A stretch of 64,000 nucleotides of DNA from Celeribacter baekdonensis (GCF_003047105.1 NZ_CP028475.1:372001-436000), one strand, 5' to 3'; positions 16,857 to 27,092 are shown, counted from the first letter of the stretch. The notes: a model not told the origin generated them from the letters alone. A program made the numbers and translations.

Positions 16857-17393
16857 TCAGGCGGGTTTGGTCGGTGCAGCAGCCGGTTCCGGCGCTTTCG
16901 CGGGCTGAGGTTTTGCCCCACCGGCTTTTGAACCGATCGACAAAGGATCGTCAGCGCGCTGAACCGAGCCTTCAAAATGCGCACCGCTCTCGATGGCGAT
17001 GGTTTTGTGGATGATGTCGCCTTCGACCCGTGCGGTCGAGGTCAGGCGGACTTTCAAGCCACGCACACGACCAACAACACGACCGTTGACCACCACATCA
17101 TCGGCAATCACTTCGCCCTTGATCATTGCGGTTTCGCCGACTGTCAAAAGATGGGCGCGAATGTCACCCTCAACCGTGCCTTCGATTTGAATATCGCCGG
17201 AGGTTTTCAGATTGCCCACGACGGTGAGGTCAGAGGACAGCACCGATGCGGGCGGTTTCGCCTTGGGTGCGGATTGGGTGAAGTCAGGGGCCGGAGTTTT
17301 CGGCAAGGCGGGCTTTGCAGCCGCCGTTTCGGGTTTCGTGACGTCCTCGCCCTGTTTCGGGCCGGGTTCATTGATCCTGCTTTTAGAAAACAT
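16857..17393 (-). CDS. Bactofilin (polymer-forming cytoskeletal protein)
   Basis: A 178-residue bactofilin. A Pro/Ala-rich N-terminal tail of about 50 residues precedes the beta-helical core (SSDLTVVGNLKTSGDIQIEG, GDIRAHLLTVGETAMIKGEVIADDVVVNGRVVGRV, ARVEGDI, IESGAHFEGSV), followed by a second Pro-rich tail. These proteins polymerise without nucleotide and localise cell-wall enzymes. The gene start overlaps the preceding M23 peptidase by 11 bp. This is the classical bactofilin-peptidase pairing that shapes cells in several bacteria, so a role in positioning that hydrolase is likely. Confidence 0.93.
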   Translation of the reverse strand: MFSKSRINEPGPKQGEDVTKPETAAAKPALPKTPAPDFTQSAPKAKPPASVLSSDLTVVGNLKTSGDIQIEGTVEGDIRAHLLTVGETAMIKGEVIADDVVVNGRVVGRVRGLKVRLTSTARVEGDIIHKTIAIESGAHFEGSVQRADDPLSIGSKAGGAKPQPAKAPEPAAAPTKPA

Positions 17394-18687
17394 CGTTGGC
17401 AGCCTTAATGTAGATCATCGGGTTGACGGCCTTGCCCTGTACACGGACTTCATAGTGGAGGTGCGTGCCAGTGGAGCGGCCAGAATTCCCCATAGCACCG
17501 ATTTGCTCCCCACGCGAGACTCTTTGACCAACTTTCACAAGAAGTTGGGATTGGTGACCATAACGTGTCTCGATCCCGAACTCATGTTGAATTTTTACCA
17601 AACGCCCGTAGCCGGAGGACCAGCCGGAGAATGTCACCACACCATCAGCGGTGGCATAGATCGGCGTGCCGTAAGCGGCGGCAAAATCCGTGCCCTCATG
17701 CATCCGCCCCCAACGTGGGCCAAAGCCCGAGGTGTAGCGAAAGCTGTCTTTGAGCGGTAGGGCGAAGGGGGCTTTTTGCGCGGCGATCCGGTAGATGTTG
17801 AGCTTGTCCATCTTGTCGATCAACGCATTGGCGCGCATCGAATCCGGGTCGATCAAGCCACCTTTGGTCGAGAATGTGATCGGGGTGAGCGGGCCACCCT
17901 GACCGGAATAGCCGCGTTTGACGGTGGCGAGCATCGAGTCGACCGGCATTCCAGCAGCTTTGAACATTTTATCAAGCGGGGCGACAGAAACGGTCATCGC
18001 ATCTTCGAGCTGGGTGAAAATGCGGTCGTTCTTTTCTTCCATCAGCTTGAGATCGGTTTCCAACACGTCGGCCATTTTCATCGCCTGTGAGGCGGTCAGG
18101 GCCATCTCGTCGCGTTCCGCAGCCGTATCGGCCAGCGCCACGGACAACACATCGACCGTGCTTTCCATGTCTTCGGGCGTCATGCCCTTGGCCGCATTCG
18201 CGTCGCCATTGAGTTTGGCGAGAACCTGCTCTTCGCCCTGTTGTGCTTCGTCGCGCGCTTTCAACGCATCGCGCAGATTGGCCTGAACCACATCCACGCC
18301 GGTTTCCAATTCGCGCACGCGCTCCTCGGATGCCAAAAGTTGCGATTGCATCGACGAGATTTGTTTGAGCGCGGTGTTGAACCGTTCTTGGGCGGCGGCG
18401 GCTTCGTTGGCGCGCATGTCGCGCTCATGGGCCAGTTCCGCCACGCGGTTTTCAAACAACACAAGATCACGTCCCGCCTGTTCGCGCAGATTGCCCGACC
18501 CGATGCTGTCCATCAAAATGATCGCCGAAGCGATGATCATCCAGACGGCGATCAGCGTGGTTCCAGTCGCGGCCACCAATTGTGTCAGGGGAGAAAGCCG
18601 CAGATAGCGGGTCTCAGAGTCAGACCGCAGAAACACCCGGCGTTCGGGGAGTCTGCGCTCAAGCATGTGATTGAGCTTGTGTATCAT
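17383..18687 (-). CDS. M23 family metallopeptidase with membrane anchor and coiled coil
   Basis: A peptidoglycan endopeptidase of about 434 residues. The N-terminus is cytoplasmic (ERRLPERRVFLRSDSETRYLRL), with one membrane helix near residues 40-60 (LVAATGTTLIAVWMIIASAI). A long periplasmic coiled coil follows, to about residue 235. The C-terminal LytM domain keeps the zinc ligands: HEGTDFA, and HLHYEV preceded by SGRSTGTH, with YGHQSQL. All catalytic residues appear intact. The start is uncertain: I use the ATG at 18687, with a GTG at 18756 as the alternative. It overlaps bactofilin, which probably places it at sites of shape-determining wall remodelling. Confidence 0.92.
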   Translation of the reverse strand: MIHKLNHMLERRLPERRVFLRSDSETRYLRLSPLTQLVAATGTTLIAVWMIIASAIILMDSIGSGNLREQAGRDLVLFENRVAELAHERDMRANEAAAAQERFNTALKQISSMQSQLLASEERVRELETGVDVVQANLRDALKARDEAQQGEEQVLAKLNGDANAAKGMTPEDMESTVDVLSVALADTAAERDEMALTASQAMKMADVLETDLKLMEEKNDRIFTQLEDAMTVSVAPLDKMFKAAGMPVDSMLATVKRGYSGQGGPLTPITFSTKGGLIDPDSMRANALIDKMDKLNIYRIAAQKAPFALPLKDSFRYTSGFGPRWGRMHEGTDFAAAYGTPIYATADGVVTFSGWSSGYGRLVKIQHEFGIETRYGHQSQLLVKVGQRVSRGEQIGAMGNSGRSTGTHLHYEVRVQGKAVNPMIYIKAANDVF

Positions 18688-18974
18688 TGTTAGGCTAAAA
18701 CCGTCCTCATTCCCATCTTTATCCGCTGTAGATCCTGGTAACTTTGGAATTTGCACGTCTTTTGCGTGGCTTTTCCCAAATCGGCACTGACATAAATAAG
18801 CGGTTGCACCCTGTTAGCGAACGAAGGCCAAGCGGGCAACGCTTTTGCCCCGCTGTCGGCTGTTCAGGCGAGCTATGGGCGGGAAATGACTGTTTGTGGG
18901 CGGTTTTTTGCCTATGGGAGCGCCACCATACGCGGTGAATTCGGTCCCCCGCGACCGCCTGCCGCAGGGGGGCG

Positions 18975-19823
18975 TTACCGCCAAGCGGCAGGAGGCTCAT
19001 CGGACAGGGGCCAGTAGAAATCCGGCGGCATCCCGGCCTCGGCGCGTTTTTCGTCGTTGAACGGCCCTTTGGTGCCAGACGGGAAAAAACGACGCACAAG
19101 GGCGTGGAATTCCGCAGTCGGGTCCAGCCCCTCGCGGCCACAGAGGAAATTAAACCATTTGGCGCCATAGGCGACATGGAACACTTCCTCGGCATAAATC
19201 ACAGTCATCGCCTCCACCGTCTCGCGGTCCTTGGCGTTTTGAAAAATCTTGATCATGCCCGGTGTCACATCCAAGCCGCGCGCCTCCAACACCATCGGCA
19301 CCACGGCCAAACGGCCCATGATGTCATCTACCGTATCCTCGGCGGCGCGCCACATCCCGGCATGGGCAGGCAGGGCACCGTAAAAGGAGCCGAGCGCTTC
19401 AAGCCGATCACATATCAGATTGAAATGTTTAGACTCTTCATCCGCTGCCTTGACCCAATCGTCATAAAATCCAATCGGAAATGGCACATGGGTGAACCGC
19501 GCCACGATGTCCCAGTGCAAATCCACCGCGTTCAATTCGATATGGGCAATCGCATGCAAAATCGCGATCCGGCCTTCGGGGCTGCCGGGTTTGCGCCGCG
19601 GCACATCGCGCGGGTCGCGTTGTTCGGGCTTGTCCGGGCGCGCGGGTTGCAAGGGCGGATGGGCGGTGCCGATCTCAATCGGTGTGCCGCCAGCACGCGA
19701 CTGTCGCCACATCTCGGCAAAGCGGTGGCTGAGCGCGGTTTTCTCGCGCCCATCCTTCGTGCGGAGCACCGCCTCGGCCATCTGGGCCAGCGTCAGCGGC
19801 CCTGTGTGCAATGCCTCGCTCAT
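18975..19823 (-). CDS. DUF455 family ferritin-like protein
   Basis: A 282-residue protein of the DUF455 ferritin-like group. The expected diiron-type residues appear in HAIAHIELNAVDLHWD, DEESKHFNLICDRLEALG and IYAEEVFHVAYGAKWF (Glu/His pairs on separate helices). It probably binds a diiron centre and acts as an oxygenase or oxidase, but the substrate is not known. The ATG overlaps the stop of the preceding peroxiredoxin gene by 4 bp, so the two are co-translated, which suggests an oxidative-stress role. Confidence 0.85.
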   Translation of the reverse strand: MSEALHTGPLTLAQMAEAVLRTKDGREKTALSHRFAEMWRQSRAGGTPIEIGTAHPPLQPARPDKPEQRDPRDVPRRKPGSPEGRIAILHAIAHIELNAVDLHWDIVARFTHVPFPIGFYDDWVKAADEESKHFNLICDRLEALGSFYGALPAHAGMWRAAEDTVDDIMGRLAVVPMVLEARGLDVTPGMIKIFQNAKDRETVEAMTVIYAEEVFHVAYGAKWFNFLCGREGLDPTAEFHALVRRFFPSGTKGPFNDEKRAEAGMPPDFYWPLSDEPPAAWR

Positions 19824-20278
19824 GCGGTGGCGACCGCAAGAACCTCTCCCGCATGTCCCGTGACTTTCACCTTGGGCCAGACATGGGAAATTTTCCCTTC
19901 TTCATCAATGAGAAAGGTGGCCCGAATGATGCCAAAATAGGTTTTGCCATACATCTGTTTCTCCGCCCAGACGCCATAGTCTTCGCAGACCGTGCCGTTC
20001 TCGTCGGACAAAAGCGGGATGCCAAGGCTGTGTTTGGCGCAGAAATTGTCGTGCTTTTTGACGCTGTCTTTGGAGATGCCAAAGACCTGAACGCCCGCCG
20101 ATGCAAAATCCTCTTTGAGGGCGGTGAAATCCAATGCCTCGGTGGTGCAGCCCGGTGTGTTGTCTTTCGGGTAGAAATACAGCACCACTTTTTGCCCGCG
20201 CAGATCGGACAGGGTCACATCTGTGCCACCGTCGCGGGGCAGGGTGAAATCCGGGGCCATGGTTCCTTGGTCAAGCAT
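19820..20278 (-). CDS. bcp: Thioredoxin-dependent peroxiredoxin (Bcp type)
   Basis: A 152-residue cytoplasmic peroxidase that reduces hydroperoxides using thioredoxin. The peroxidatic cysteine lies in YPKDNTPGCTTEALDF. The nearby expected second Cys five residues on is absent (Ala-Leu), and the only other cysteines are in NFCAKH and TVCEDYG, so the resolving mechanism is unclear. The start at 20278 has the perfect site AAGGAGATCGAC; longer frames run into the divergent AsmA promoter. It forms a coupled pair with DUF455. Confidence 0.93.
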   Translation of the reverse strand: MLDQGTMAPDFTLPRDGGTDVTLSDLRGQKVVLYFYPKDNTPGCTTEALDFTALKEDFASAGVQVFGISKDSVKKHDNFCAKHSLGIPLLSDENGTVCEDYGVWAEKQMYGKTYFGIIRATFLIDEEGKISHVWPKVKVTGHAGEVLAVATA

Positions 20279-20392
20279 GTCGATCTCCTTATAATGCCAT
20301 CTGAACACTTTTACGCGTTGCACAGGCTTTCGGTTTCGTTTTAGGCCGCTTTGCGACAAGATGAAACCAACACGAGCCTCAGAGCAGGTAAA

Positions 20393-23300
20393 ATGAGCGA
20401 GCGTCCAACCCCGGATCAAACCCCGGATCAAACGTCTGGCGCCGACCCGGAGCACAGCCCGGAGATGTCCGACGCGCAGATCACACAGACGTCCACAGAG
20501 GCCCCCTCTGCGGACGCAGCCGGTGTGGAGACCTCCGATTCCGAGAGTGCGACAGAGACCGAGGCGGAGGAAACCCCCGCCGAGACCCGCAAGCGCTTGC
20601 ATCCGGCACATCGCTTTGGTCTGTGGTCGCTCGCGCTCATGGCCCTTATGGCGCTGTTCATCGGGGTCGCGGTTCTGGCCTTTACCGGGCGGACCATCGT
20701 CTTGCCCGACATGATCACCTCGCGCATCGAAACGCAGATTAATGGCGACCTCGATGGCGCGAAAATTTCCATCGGTCAGATCGTGGTCTTGGTCGATAAA
20801 ACCTTTGTGCCGCGTGTCACCGCCCGCAATGTTGGCTTGATTGATGGCTCAGGTGCGGAAATCGCCCGACTCAATGAATTGCGCGCGGTGCTTTCCAAGG
20901 ACGCGCTCAAACAAATGCGGTTGCGACCTGACACGCTACGCCTCTCCGGCGCGCAGGTCACGGTGCGACGGCGTGCGGATGGCACGTTTGCCTTGGATTT
21001 CGGCGGTGCGCAGGGCACGGTAGGCTCTGCGGCCGAAGTATTGGAAGCGATTGACCGCGCTTTTTCCACCGAGCCCTTGTCGAAAATCTCTCGGGTTGAG
21101 GCGCGCGAGATCACCGTTTCGCTCGAAGATGCCCGATCAGGGCGGTTGTGGCAGGCGACCGACGCCGCCGTGATTCTGCTTAATTCGGATGAAAATTTTG
21201 ACATCACGCTGAATTTCGAACTGTTCAACGGCACCGAAGACCTCTCCGATGTCGAGGTTAGTTTTGCCTCGCAAAAAGGCTCTTTGGCGACGGTCATGTC
21301 GCTGAACGTGGACACTGCGCCGACCCGCGATTTCGCGCTTCAAAGCCCGGCTTTGTCGTTTCTATCCGTGGTCGACGCGCCGGTCTCCGTCGCCATGCGC
21401 GCCGAATTTGATGCCAAGGGGCGGCTGGCGCAGTACTCCGGCAAACTTGCGATTGGCGCCGGACAGATCGTTGCCGGAGAAGGGGCTAAACCTTTGGCCT
21501 TTGAGGGCGCGAGCGGGTATTTTGATTATGATCCGGGCAAAGAACGCATTGAATTTCCTCAGTTTAGCCTCAAAACAGAGGCGCTCGACGTCAGCGGGCG
21601 CGGCCATATTTTGCTGCGTGATTTCGACGGGGTTTGGCCGCAGGTTTTCACCAGCCAATGGCAGCTATCCGAGCTGAAACTTGCCCCCGATGGCGTGTTT
21701 TCCGAACCTTTGGTGTTCGATCAAGGCATGGCCGATCTACAGTTGCGGCTCGCGCCGTTTCGCCTTGAGATTGGTCAACTTGATCTCAAACAGGGGGATC
21801 TATGGCTGCGCGGATCGGGACGTGCTGCGGCCACGCCGGAGGGCTGGCAAGCCGGGCTTGATCTGAATGTCGATGCGGTGAGCAACGCTGAACTTATGGC
21901 GCTCTGGCCGCCGAAAGCCATCGCTAAAACCCGTGAGTGGATGGCCGAAAATATCCGCTCCGCCACCTACCGCGACCTGAATGCGGCGCTGCGGTTTGTG
22001 CCGGGACAAACCGCGCCGACACTGGCGCTCGACTGGAGTTTTGACGATCTCGATCTGCGCTATATCCCGGCGCAACCGCCGCTTTTGGGCGGGCATGGCT
22101 ACGGGTCGATTTTTGGCAATGCTCTGACAGTTGTCTTGGATGGCGGCGCGGTCACGCCTCCGCTGGGCGGGGCGGTTGACATGGCGGGCACGGTGGTGCG
22201 CATCCCCAATATCACCGAAAAACCGGCGCGTTTGGACATCGCCTTGGCCAGCCAATCGACGATTGAGGCCGGGCTGTCCTTGGTGGCGGAAAAGCCGTTT
22301 TCGGTGCTCAAAGAGGCCGCCTTTGGCCCGGATGTGGCCAAAGGCCAGGCCAGCCTGCGCGGCCTCATTTCCTTTCCGCTCAAAAAGATCGTCACCTTTG
22401 AGGATGTGAATTTCCTGCTCAATGGCACGCTGAGCAATGTCTCCTCGGATCAACTGATGAGCGGGCAGGTGCTTTCCGCCGATCAACTGGCGCTGACCGT
22501 CGATCCGTCCGGTCTGAGCCTCGCGGGATCGGCGCGGATCGGGACGGCGCAGGCCGCCGGGCAGTGGCGCAAAGACTTCGGCCCCGATCATCGGGGCGCC
22601 TCGGATATGACCGGACGGATCACCCTCAATCAGGCGCTGTTGGACACGTTTAAGATCGCTTTGCCGGACGGCACCGTGTCGGGGGCCGCCTCGGGCAGCC
22701 TGTCCGTGGCGCTGCGCAAAGGCCAGCCGCCAAAGTTCGATATTACCTCTGATCTGTCTGGCATGCGGCTGAGTTTCGCGCCGCTCAAATGGGGCAAACC
22801 CGCCGGAACGCGCGGCTCTTTTGCGATTTCGGGCACGGCAGGCGATCGACCAAATATCACCCATCTGGCGCTTTCGGCCGCCGGGCTTGAGGCCACAGGC
22901 GGGCGGGTGACGTTGACGCCCGAAGGGACGCTGGATCGGCTGGATGTGGATCGGTTCAAACTGGGCGGATGGCTTGATGTGCCGGCCTCCTTGGTCGGGC
23001 AGGGCGCAGGGCAGCCGGTCAAGGTCGAAATTCGCGGTGGGCGGCTTGATCTGCCACGCGCCACTTTTGGCGGCACCTCGGGGACGGGGGGGGGCGCTGC
23101 GATCCCGATGGAGGTGAGACTTGATCGCTTTGAGATCACCAAGGGCCAAGAGTTGAATGCCTTTTCGGCACGTCTGTCTTTGGGAGATGGGGTGACGGGG
23201 TCCTTCCGCGGCGATCTGAACGGCACGGGCACCTTGACGGGCACGGTGCGCCCCGGTCCCTATGGTCCAACGATCACCGCGACCTCGAAAGATGCCGGGT

Positions 23301-23839
23301 CCATCGTAACGGCGGCGGGGGTTTTGGACCGCGCTTCTGGTGGCGAATTGAGCTTTGGCCTGACCGCTTTGCCCGAAGAGGGCAGCTATGATGGCCGAGT
23401 GGTGGTCGATGACATCCGGGTGCAATCCGCCCCGGCACTGGCCGAGCTTTTGTCCGCGATTTCTGTCGTTGGGCTGATTGATCAGATGACCGGGGCGGGC
23501 GGCATTCAGTTTTCGCAAGTTCAAGGCGATTTCACCCTGCGTCCGGGTAAGTTGATCATCCGCGATGGCACCGCCGAAGGCCCCTCCCTTGGCATTACTC
23601 TCGAAGGGCTTTATGACACATCCGCAGGACAGGTGGACCTGCAAGGGGTCGTCTCGCCCGTCTATTTTATCAATGCGCTGGGGCAGGTTGTGGCACGCAA
23701 AGGCGAGGGTCTTTTTGGCTTTACCTATACGCTGACGGGGGACGCCAAATCGCCCGCCGTTGGGGTCAATCCGCTCTCCATCCTGACCCCTGGGGCGTTG
23801 CGCGACATCTTCCGCAAAAAGCCCGCTGGGGGCGAGTAA
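20393..23839 (+). CDS. AsmA/YhdP-like protein (DUF3971 and AsmA C-terminal domains)
   Basis: A 1148-residue envelope protein. The cytoplasmic N-terminus (about 70 residues) is disordered and rich in Glu, Thr and Pro. One membrane helix lies around residues 80-102 (LALMALMALFIGVAVLAF), and the remainder should be a long periplasmic beta-rich groove. Domain clues are the N-terminal LPDMITSRIETQINGDLDGAKISIG, the central DUF3971-like region and the AsmA-like C-terminus (GLIDQMTGAGGIQFSQVQGDFTL, VSPVYFINALGQVVARKGEGLFG). Relatives (YhdP, TamB) move phospholipid between membranes; transfer of that role here is inference. It contains a nine-G run at 23086-23094 without disrupting the frame. It lies 25 bp before queA. 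Confidence 0.85.
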   Translation: MSERPTPDQTPDQTSGADPEHSPEMSDAQITQTSTEAPSADAAGVETSDSESATETEAEETPAETRKRLHPAHRFGLWSLALMALMALFIGVAVLAFTGRTIVLPDMITSRIETQINGDLDGAKISIGQIVVLVDKTFVPRVTARNVGLIDGSGAEIARLNELRAVLSKDALKQMRLRPDTLRLSGAQVTVRRRADGTFALDFGGAQGTVGSAAEVLEAIDRAFSTEPLSKISRVEAREITVSLEDARSGRLWQATDAAVILLNSDENFDITLNFELFNGTEDLSDVEVSFASQKGSLATVMSLNVDTAPTRDFALQSPALSFLSVVDAPVSVAMRAEFDAKGRLAQYSGKLAIGAGQIVAGEGAKPLAFEGASGYFDYDPGKERIEFPQFSLKTEALDVSGRGHILLRDFDGVWPQVFTSQWQLSELKLAPDGVFSEPLVFDQGMADLQLRLAPFRLEIGQLDLKQGDLWLRGSGRAAATPEGWQAGLDLNVDAVSNAELMALWPPKAIAKTREWMAENIRSATYRDLNAALRFVPGQTAPTLALDWSFDDLDLRYIPAQPPLLGGHGYGSIFGNALTVVLDGGAVTPPLGGAVDMAGTVVRIPNITEKPARLDIALASQSTIEAGLSLVAEKPFSVLKEAAFGPDVAKGQASLRGLISFPLKKIVTFEDVNFLLNGTLSNVSSDQLMSGQVLSADQLALTVDPSGLSLAGSARIGTAQAAGQWRKDFGPDHRGASDMTGRITLNQALLDTFKIALPDGTVSGAASGSLSVALRKGQPPKFDITSDLSGMRLSFAPLKWGKPAGTRGSFAISGTAGDRPNITHLALSAAGLEATGGRVTLTPEGTLDRLDVDRFKLGGWLDVPASLVGQGAGQPVKVEIRGGRLDLPRATFGGTSGTGGGAAIPMEVRLDRFEITKGQELNAFSARLSLGDGVTGSFRGDLNGTGTLTGTVRPGPYGPTITATSKDAGSIVTAAGVLDRASGGELSFGLTALPEEGSYDGRVVVDDIRVQSAPALAELLSAISVVGLIDQMTGAGGIQFSQVQGDFTLRPGKLIIRDGTAEGPSLGITLEGLYDTSAGQVDLQGVVSPVYFINALGQVVARKGEGLFGFTYTLTGDAKSPAVGVNPLSILTPGALRDIFRKKPAGGE

Positions 23840-23864
23840 CCCAATCCGCCTGATGTGAGGCCCT

Positions 23865-24953
23865 ATGAAACTGTCCGATTTCGATTTCGATCTGCCTGAG
23901 GCGTTGATCGCCACACGGCCCGCCAAACCGCGCTCTTCGGCCCGGCTTTTGGTGGCCACGCCCGACACCATCACCGATGGTCATGTCACCGATCTTTTGG
24001 ACTGGTTGCAGCCCGGTGATCGGTTGGTGTTGAACGACACCAAAGTGCTGCCCGCGCGCCTCACGGGCAAACGTGGCCGCGATACGGCGCAGGGGTATCA
24101 AGAGGCCAAGATCGAAGTCACCCTGTTGGAACCGCAGGCCGAGGCGGGGCATGGCGGGATGGTCTGGCGGGCGCTGATCAAGCCGCTCAAAAAGATCAAA
24201 GAGGGCGAGGAGGTGCGGTTTTCCGATGATCTTTCGGCCACTTTGATTGCCAAAGAAGACGGCGAGGCGATGGTCGCCTTCAACCTTTCGGGCGCGGATT
24301 TCGACAAGGCTCTGGCCGAAGCCGGCTCCATGCCCTTGCCGCCTTATATCGAGGCCAAGCGCAAAGCCGACGCCCAAGACAAAGAAGACTACCAAACCGT
24401 TTGGGCCCGCAATATGGGCGCTGTGGCTGCGCCCACCGCTTCGTTGCATTTCGATGAGCCGCTGCTCAAGGCGCTGGCGGAAAAGGGCGTGGAGTTCACC
24501 TATGTGACGCTGCATGTCGGGGCGGGGACGTTTTTGCCAGTCAAGGTCGACAATGTCGATGATCACAAAATGCATTCGGAATGGGGTGAGGTCTCAGAGG
24601 GCGCGGCCATCGAGATCAACACCACCAAGCAACGCGGCGGGCGGGTGATCCCGGTCGGCACCACGGCGTTGCGGTTGATCGAATCTGCCGCGCCTGCGCC
24701 CGGTGTGATCGCGCCGTTTTTGGGCGAGACCGATATTTTCATCAAACCCGGCTATCCGTTTCGCGTCACCGATGCGTTGATGACCAATTTCCACCTGCCC
24801 AAAAGCACGCTTTTGATGTTGGTGGCGGCGCTGATGGGGCGCGAGCGGATGCGCGCGGTCTATGAACATGCCGTCGCTGAGGGCTATCGGTTCTTTTCCT
24901 ATGGCGATGCCTCGCTTTTGTTGCCGCAAAAGGACCGAGGGTGTGAGGTCTGA
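23865..24953 (+). CDS. queA: S-adenosylmethionine:tRNA ribosyltransferase-isomerase
   Basis: This enzyme moves the ribosyl part of SAM onto preQ1 at tRNA position 34, making epoxyqueuosine (362 residues). Family hallmarks are [20 protein letters not shown] at the start, [43 protein letters not shown], and the C-terminal [20 protein letters not shown]. It probably forms an operon with the AsmA-like gene upstream. Other queuosine genes are not visible in this window. Confidence 0.97.
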   Translation: MKLSDFDFDLPEALIATRPAKPRSSARLLVATPDTITDGHVTDLLDWLQPGDRLVLNDTKVLPARLTGKRGRDTAQGYQEAKIEVTLLEPQAEAGHGGMVWRALIKPLKKIKEGEEVRFSDDLSATLIAKEDGEAMVAFNLSGADFDKALAEAGSMPLPPYIEAKRKADAQDKEDYQTVWARNMGAVAAPTASLHFDEPLLKALAEKGVEFTYVTLHVGAGTFLPVKVDNVDDHKMHSEWGEVSEGAAIEINTTKQRGGRVIPVGTTALRLIESAAPAPGVIAPFLGETDIFIKPGYPFRVTDALMTNFHLPKSTLLMLVAALMGRERMRAVYEHAVAEGYRFFSYGDASLLLPQKDRGCEV

Positions 24954-25023
24954 TTTCTGTGGCTCAGGACCGCGCCGCAAACCGCGGGTTTCCCTCCTCT
25001 TCGAATCCAAATAGGGTCCGGGA

Positions 25024-26313
25024 ATGAAACAAGTCCTCGCCTCCTCTTCGCCGCTCCTGTTGGGCATTCTTTTACTGATGATCGGCAACGGTTTGCAGGG
25101 CTCCCTTTTGGGGGTCCGTGGCGGGCTGGAGGGCTTTTCGACCTTGGAAATTTCCATCGTCATGTCGGGCTATTTCTTGGGCTTTTTGGGCGGATCACGC
25201 GCCGCGCCTTTGCTCATTCGCCGGGTCGGCCATGTGCGGGTGTTTGCGGCCCTCGGCTCCTTTATCTCTGCTGCGCTGATTCTGTTTCCGGTGGTTGCGG
25301 ACCCTTGGGTCTGGACCGCTCTGCGTGTGATGTTGGGGTTCTGCTTTTCCGGCGTCTATGTGACCTCGGAAAGCTGGCTCAACAACGCCGCCTCCAACGA
25401 GGTGCGCGGCAAGGCCCTATCGGCCTATATGTTGGTGCAGATGGTCGGCATTGTCGTTGCACAATGGATCCTGTCCCAAGGCGACCCGTCCGGGTTCATT
25501 TTGTTCATCGTGCCCTCTGTCTTGGTGTCGATTTCTTTCGCGCCGATCCTGTTGTCGGTGACGCCCACCCCGGCCTTTGAAACCTCCAAGCCGATGACCT
25601 TCAAAAAGCTGTTTGAAGTCTCGCCTTTGGGCTGTGTTGGCATGTTCTTGATGGGCGGCGTCTTTGCCTCGCAAATGGCGATGGGCGCGGTCTATGCCAC
25701 TCAGGCGGGCTTTTCCTTGGGCCAAATCTCCACCTTTATCGCCGCGATTTACATCGGCGCCGTGGCATTTCAGATGCCGATTGGCTGGATTTCGGATCAC
25801 ATTGACCGGCGCAAAGCGATCTTTGGCGTTGCGGGCATGGGCACGGCCGCTTGTATCGTCGGCATCCTGATCCCCGGCAACTATATGCTTGGGCTGGGCA
25901 TTGCCTTTGTGGCAGGCGGGGCGGCGAACCCGCTCTATTCGCTGTTGATCGCCCACACCAATGATTACCTCGACCCCGAGGATATGGCCGCCTCCTCTGG
26001 TGGGCTGTTGTTCATCAACGGGGTGGGGGCCGTTGGCGGGCCGCTGATCGCCGGTTGGTTGATGGGCTATATTGGCCCGCGTGGCTATTGGTTGATGCAA
26101 GCGGTGCTGATGGGCGGCGTGGCCGCCTATGCGCTGTGGCGGATGACCCGGCGCGCAGCCGTGCCGGTGGATGAGACCACGTCTTATGTTGCTGTGATGC
26201 CCTCTGCCTCGCCTGTGGTTGGGGAGATGGCGCAAGAGGTGGCCATTGAACGGGCCGAAGAAGAGGCGCATGATGTGGCGCGTGATCCCGCCGATGGTGG
26301 GGCGCATCCATAA
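25024..26313 (+). CDS. MFS transporter (YcaD-like)
   Basis: A 429-residue protein with twelve hydrophobic helices. The motif-A-like loop IGWISDHIDRRKAIF lies between helices 8 and 9, and GSFISAALILFPVVADPWVWTALRVMLGFCFSGVYVTSESWL marks the first half. The protein is nearest, by pattern, to YcaD/COG0477 permeases of unknown substrate. The C-terminal cytoplasmic tail of about 40 residues is rich in Glu and Ala. It is separated from queA by 70 bp, perhaps in the same unit. Confidence 0.88.
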   Translation: MKQVLASSSPLLLGILLLMIGNGLQGSLLGVRGGLEGFSTLEISIVMSGYFLGFLGGSRAAPLLIRRVGHVRVFAALGSFISAALILFPVVADPWVWTALRVMLGFCFSGVYVTSESWLNNAASNEVRGKALSAYMLVQMVGIVVAQWILSQGDPSGFILFIVPSVLVSISFAPILLSVTPTPAFETSKPMTFKKLFEVSPLGCVGMFLMGGVFASQMAMGAVYATQAGFSLGQISTFIAAIYIGAVAFQMPIGWISDHIDRRKAIFGVAGMGTAACIVGILIPGNYMLGLGIAFVAGGAANPLYSLLIAHTNDYLDPEDMAASSGGLLFINGVGAVGGPLIAGWLMGYIGPRGYWLMQAVLMGGVAAYALWRMTRRAAVPVDETTSYVAVMPSASPVVGEMAQEVAIERAEEEAHDVARDPADGGAHP

Positions 26314-26483
26314 CCGCAAGAGACCGGGCGCTTACAGGGGTGTAAGGCGGCTGGCGGTGGCTTGAAGTGCTATTTTCAGCAATATTGATAAAAGTTTACC
26401 TTGCGACATTATAATTAACTTGCGTGCTGATCTTGTGGCTTGTAACGGTTTTATAACGATTACGCCGTCGAGAGGAGCGACTG

Positions 26484-27092
26484 ATGGCCCAGATTCAGAC
26501 CCAAACCACCCAAAAAACGCCAGAGGAGATCCTCGCCTTTTGGCTTGATGAGTTGACCCCGGCGGATTGGTATAAGGTGGATGAGGCTCTTGATGCGCGC
26601 ATTCGCGATCAGTTCCTTTCTACTTGGGAAAAAGCGCAAGAAGGCGCCTATTCGCTTTGGTTGACCCATGCGTCCGGGGCGCTGGCCTATATCATTCTCA
26701 ATGATCAAATGTCGCGCAATATGTTCCGCGGGCAGGGGCGTGCCTTTGCCTCGGACCGGATCGCCCTCACCGCCGCCAAGGCCGCGATTGATAAGGGCTG
26801 GGACATGCGCATTGATACGCCCGCACGGCAATTTTTCTACCTGCCGTTGATGCATTCCGAAAATCTCACCGATCAGGACCGCTGTGTGCGCCTGATGTTT
26901 AAACGCCTCTCGGAACAGCCCGACAATCTGCGACATGCGCAGGCGCATCGCGAAGTGATCCGCATGTTTGGCCGCTTTCCTTACCGCAACGCGGCTTTGG
27001 AGCGGCGCACAACAGACTCCGAGGCGCAATTTATCACCTCCGGTGGCTACGGCGCGGTTCTTAAAGACATGTCATCGGCGCACGCGGCCTGA
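26484..27092 (+). CDS. DUF924 family protein
   Basis: A 202-residue soluble alpha-helical protein. The DUF924 pattern is clear: PEEILAFWLDELTPADWYKVDEALDARIRDQF, then GALAYIILNDQMSRNMFRGQGRAFASD, FFYLPLMHSENLTDQDRCVRLM and FGRFPYRNAALERRTTDSE. The fold is tetratricopeptide-like and the function is unknown. A short AGAGGAGCG ribosome site precedes the ATG at 26484. It is a single gene between the MFS transporter and lpd. Confidence 0.9.
   Translation: MAQIQTQTTQKTPEEILAFWLDELTPADWYKVDEALDARIRDQFLSTWEKAQEGAYSLWLTHASGALAYIILNDQMSRNMFRGQGRAFASDRIALTAAKAAIDKGWDMRIDTPARQFFYLPLMHSENLTDQDRCVRLMFKRLSEQPDNLRHAQAHREVIRMFGRFPYRNAALERRTTDSEAQFITSGGYGAVLKDMSSAHAA

Noticed and set aside
23086..23094. A nine-G run inside the AsmA-like gene
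   Set aside because: The reading frame continues intact through it, so it is not a third G-run frameshift.
21800..23974. A 724-codon minus-strand frame
   Set aside because: It is antisense to the AsmA-like gene and shows only shadow-type composition.
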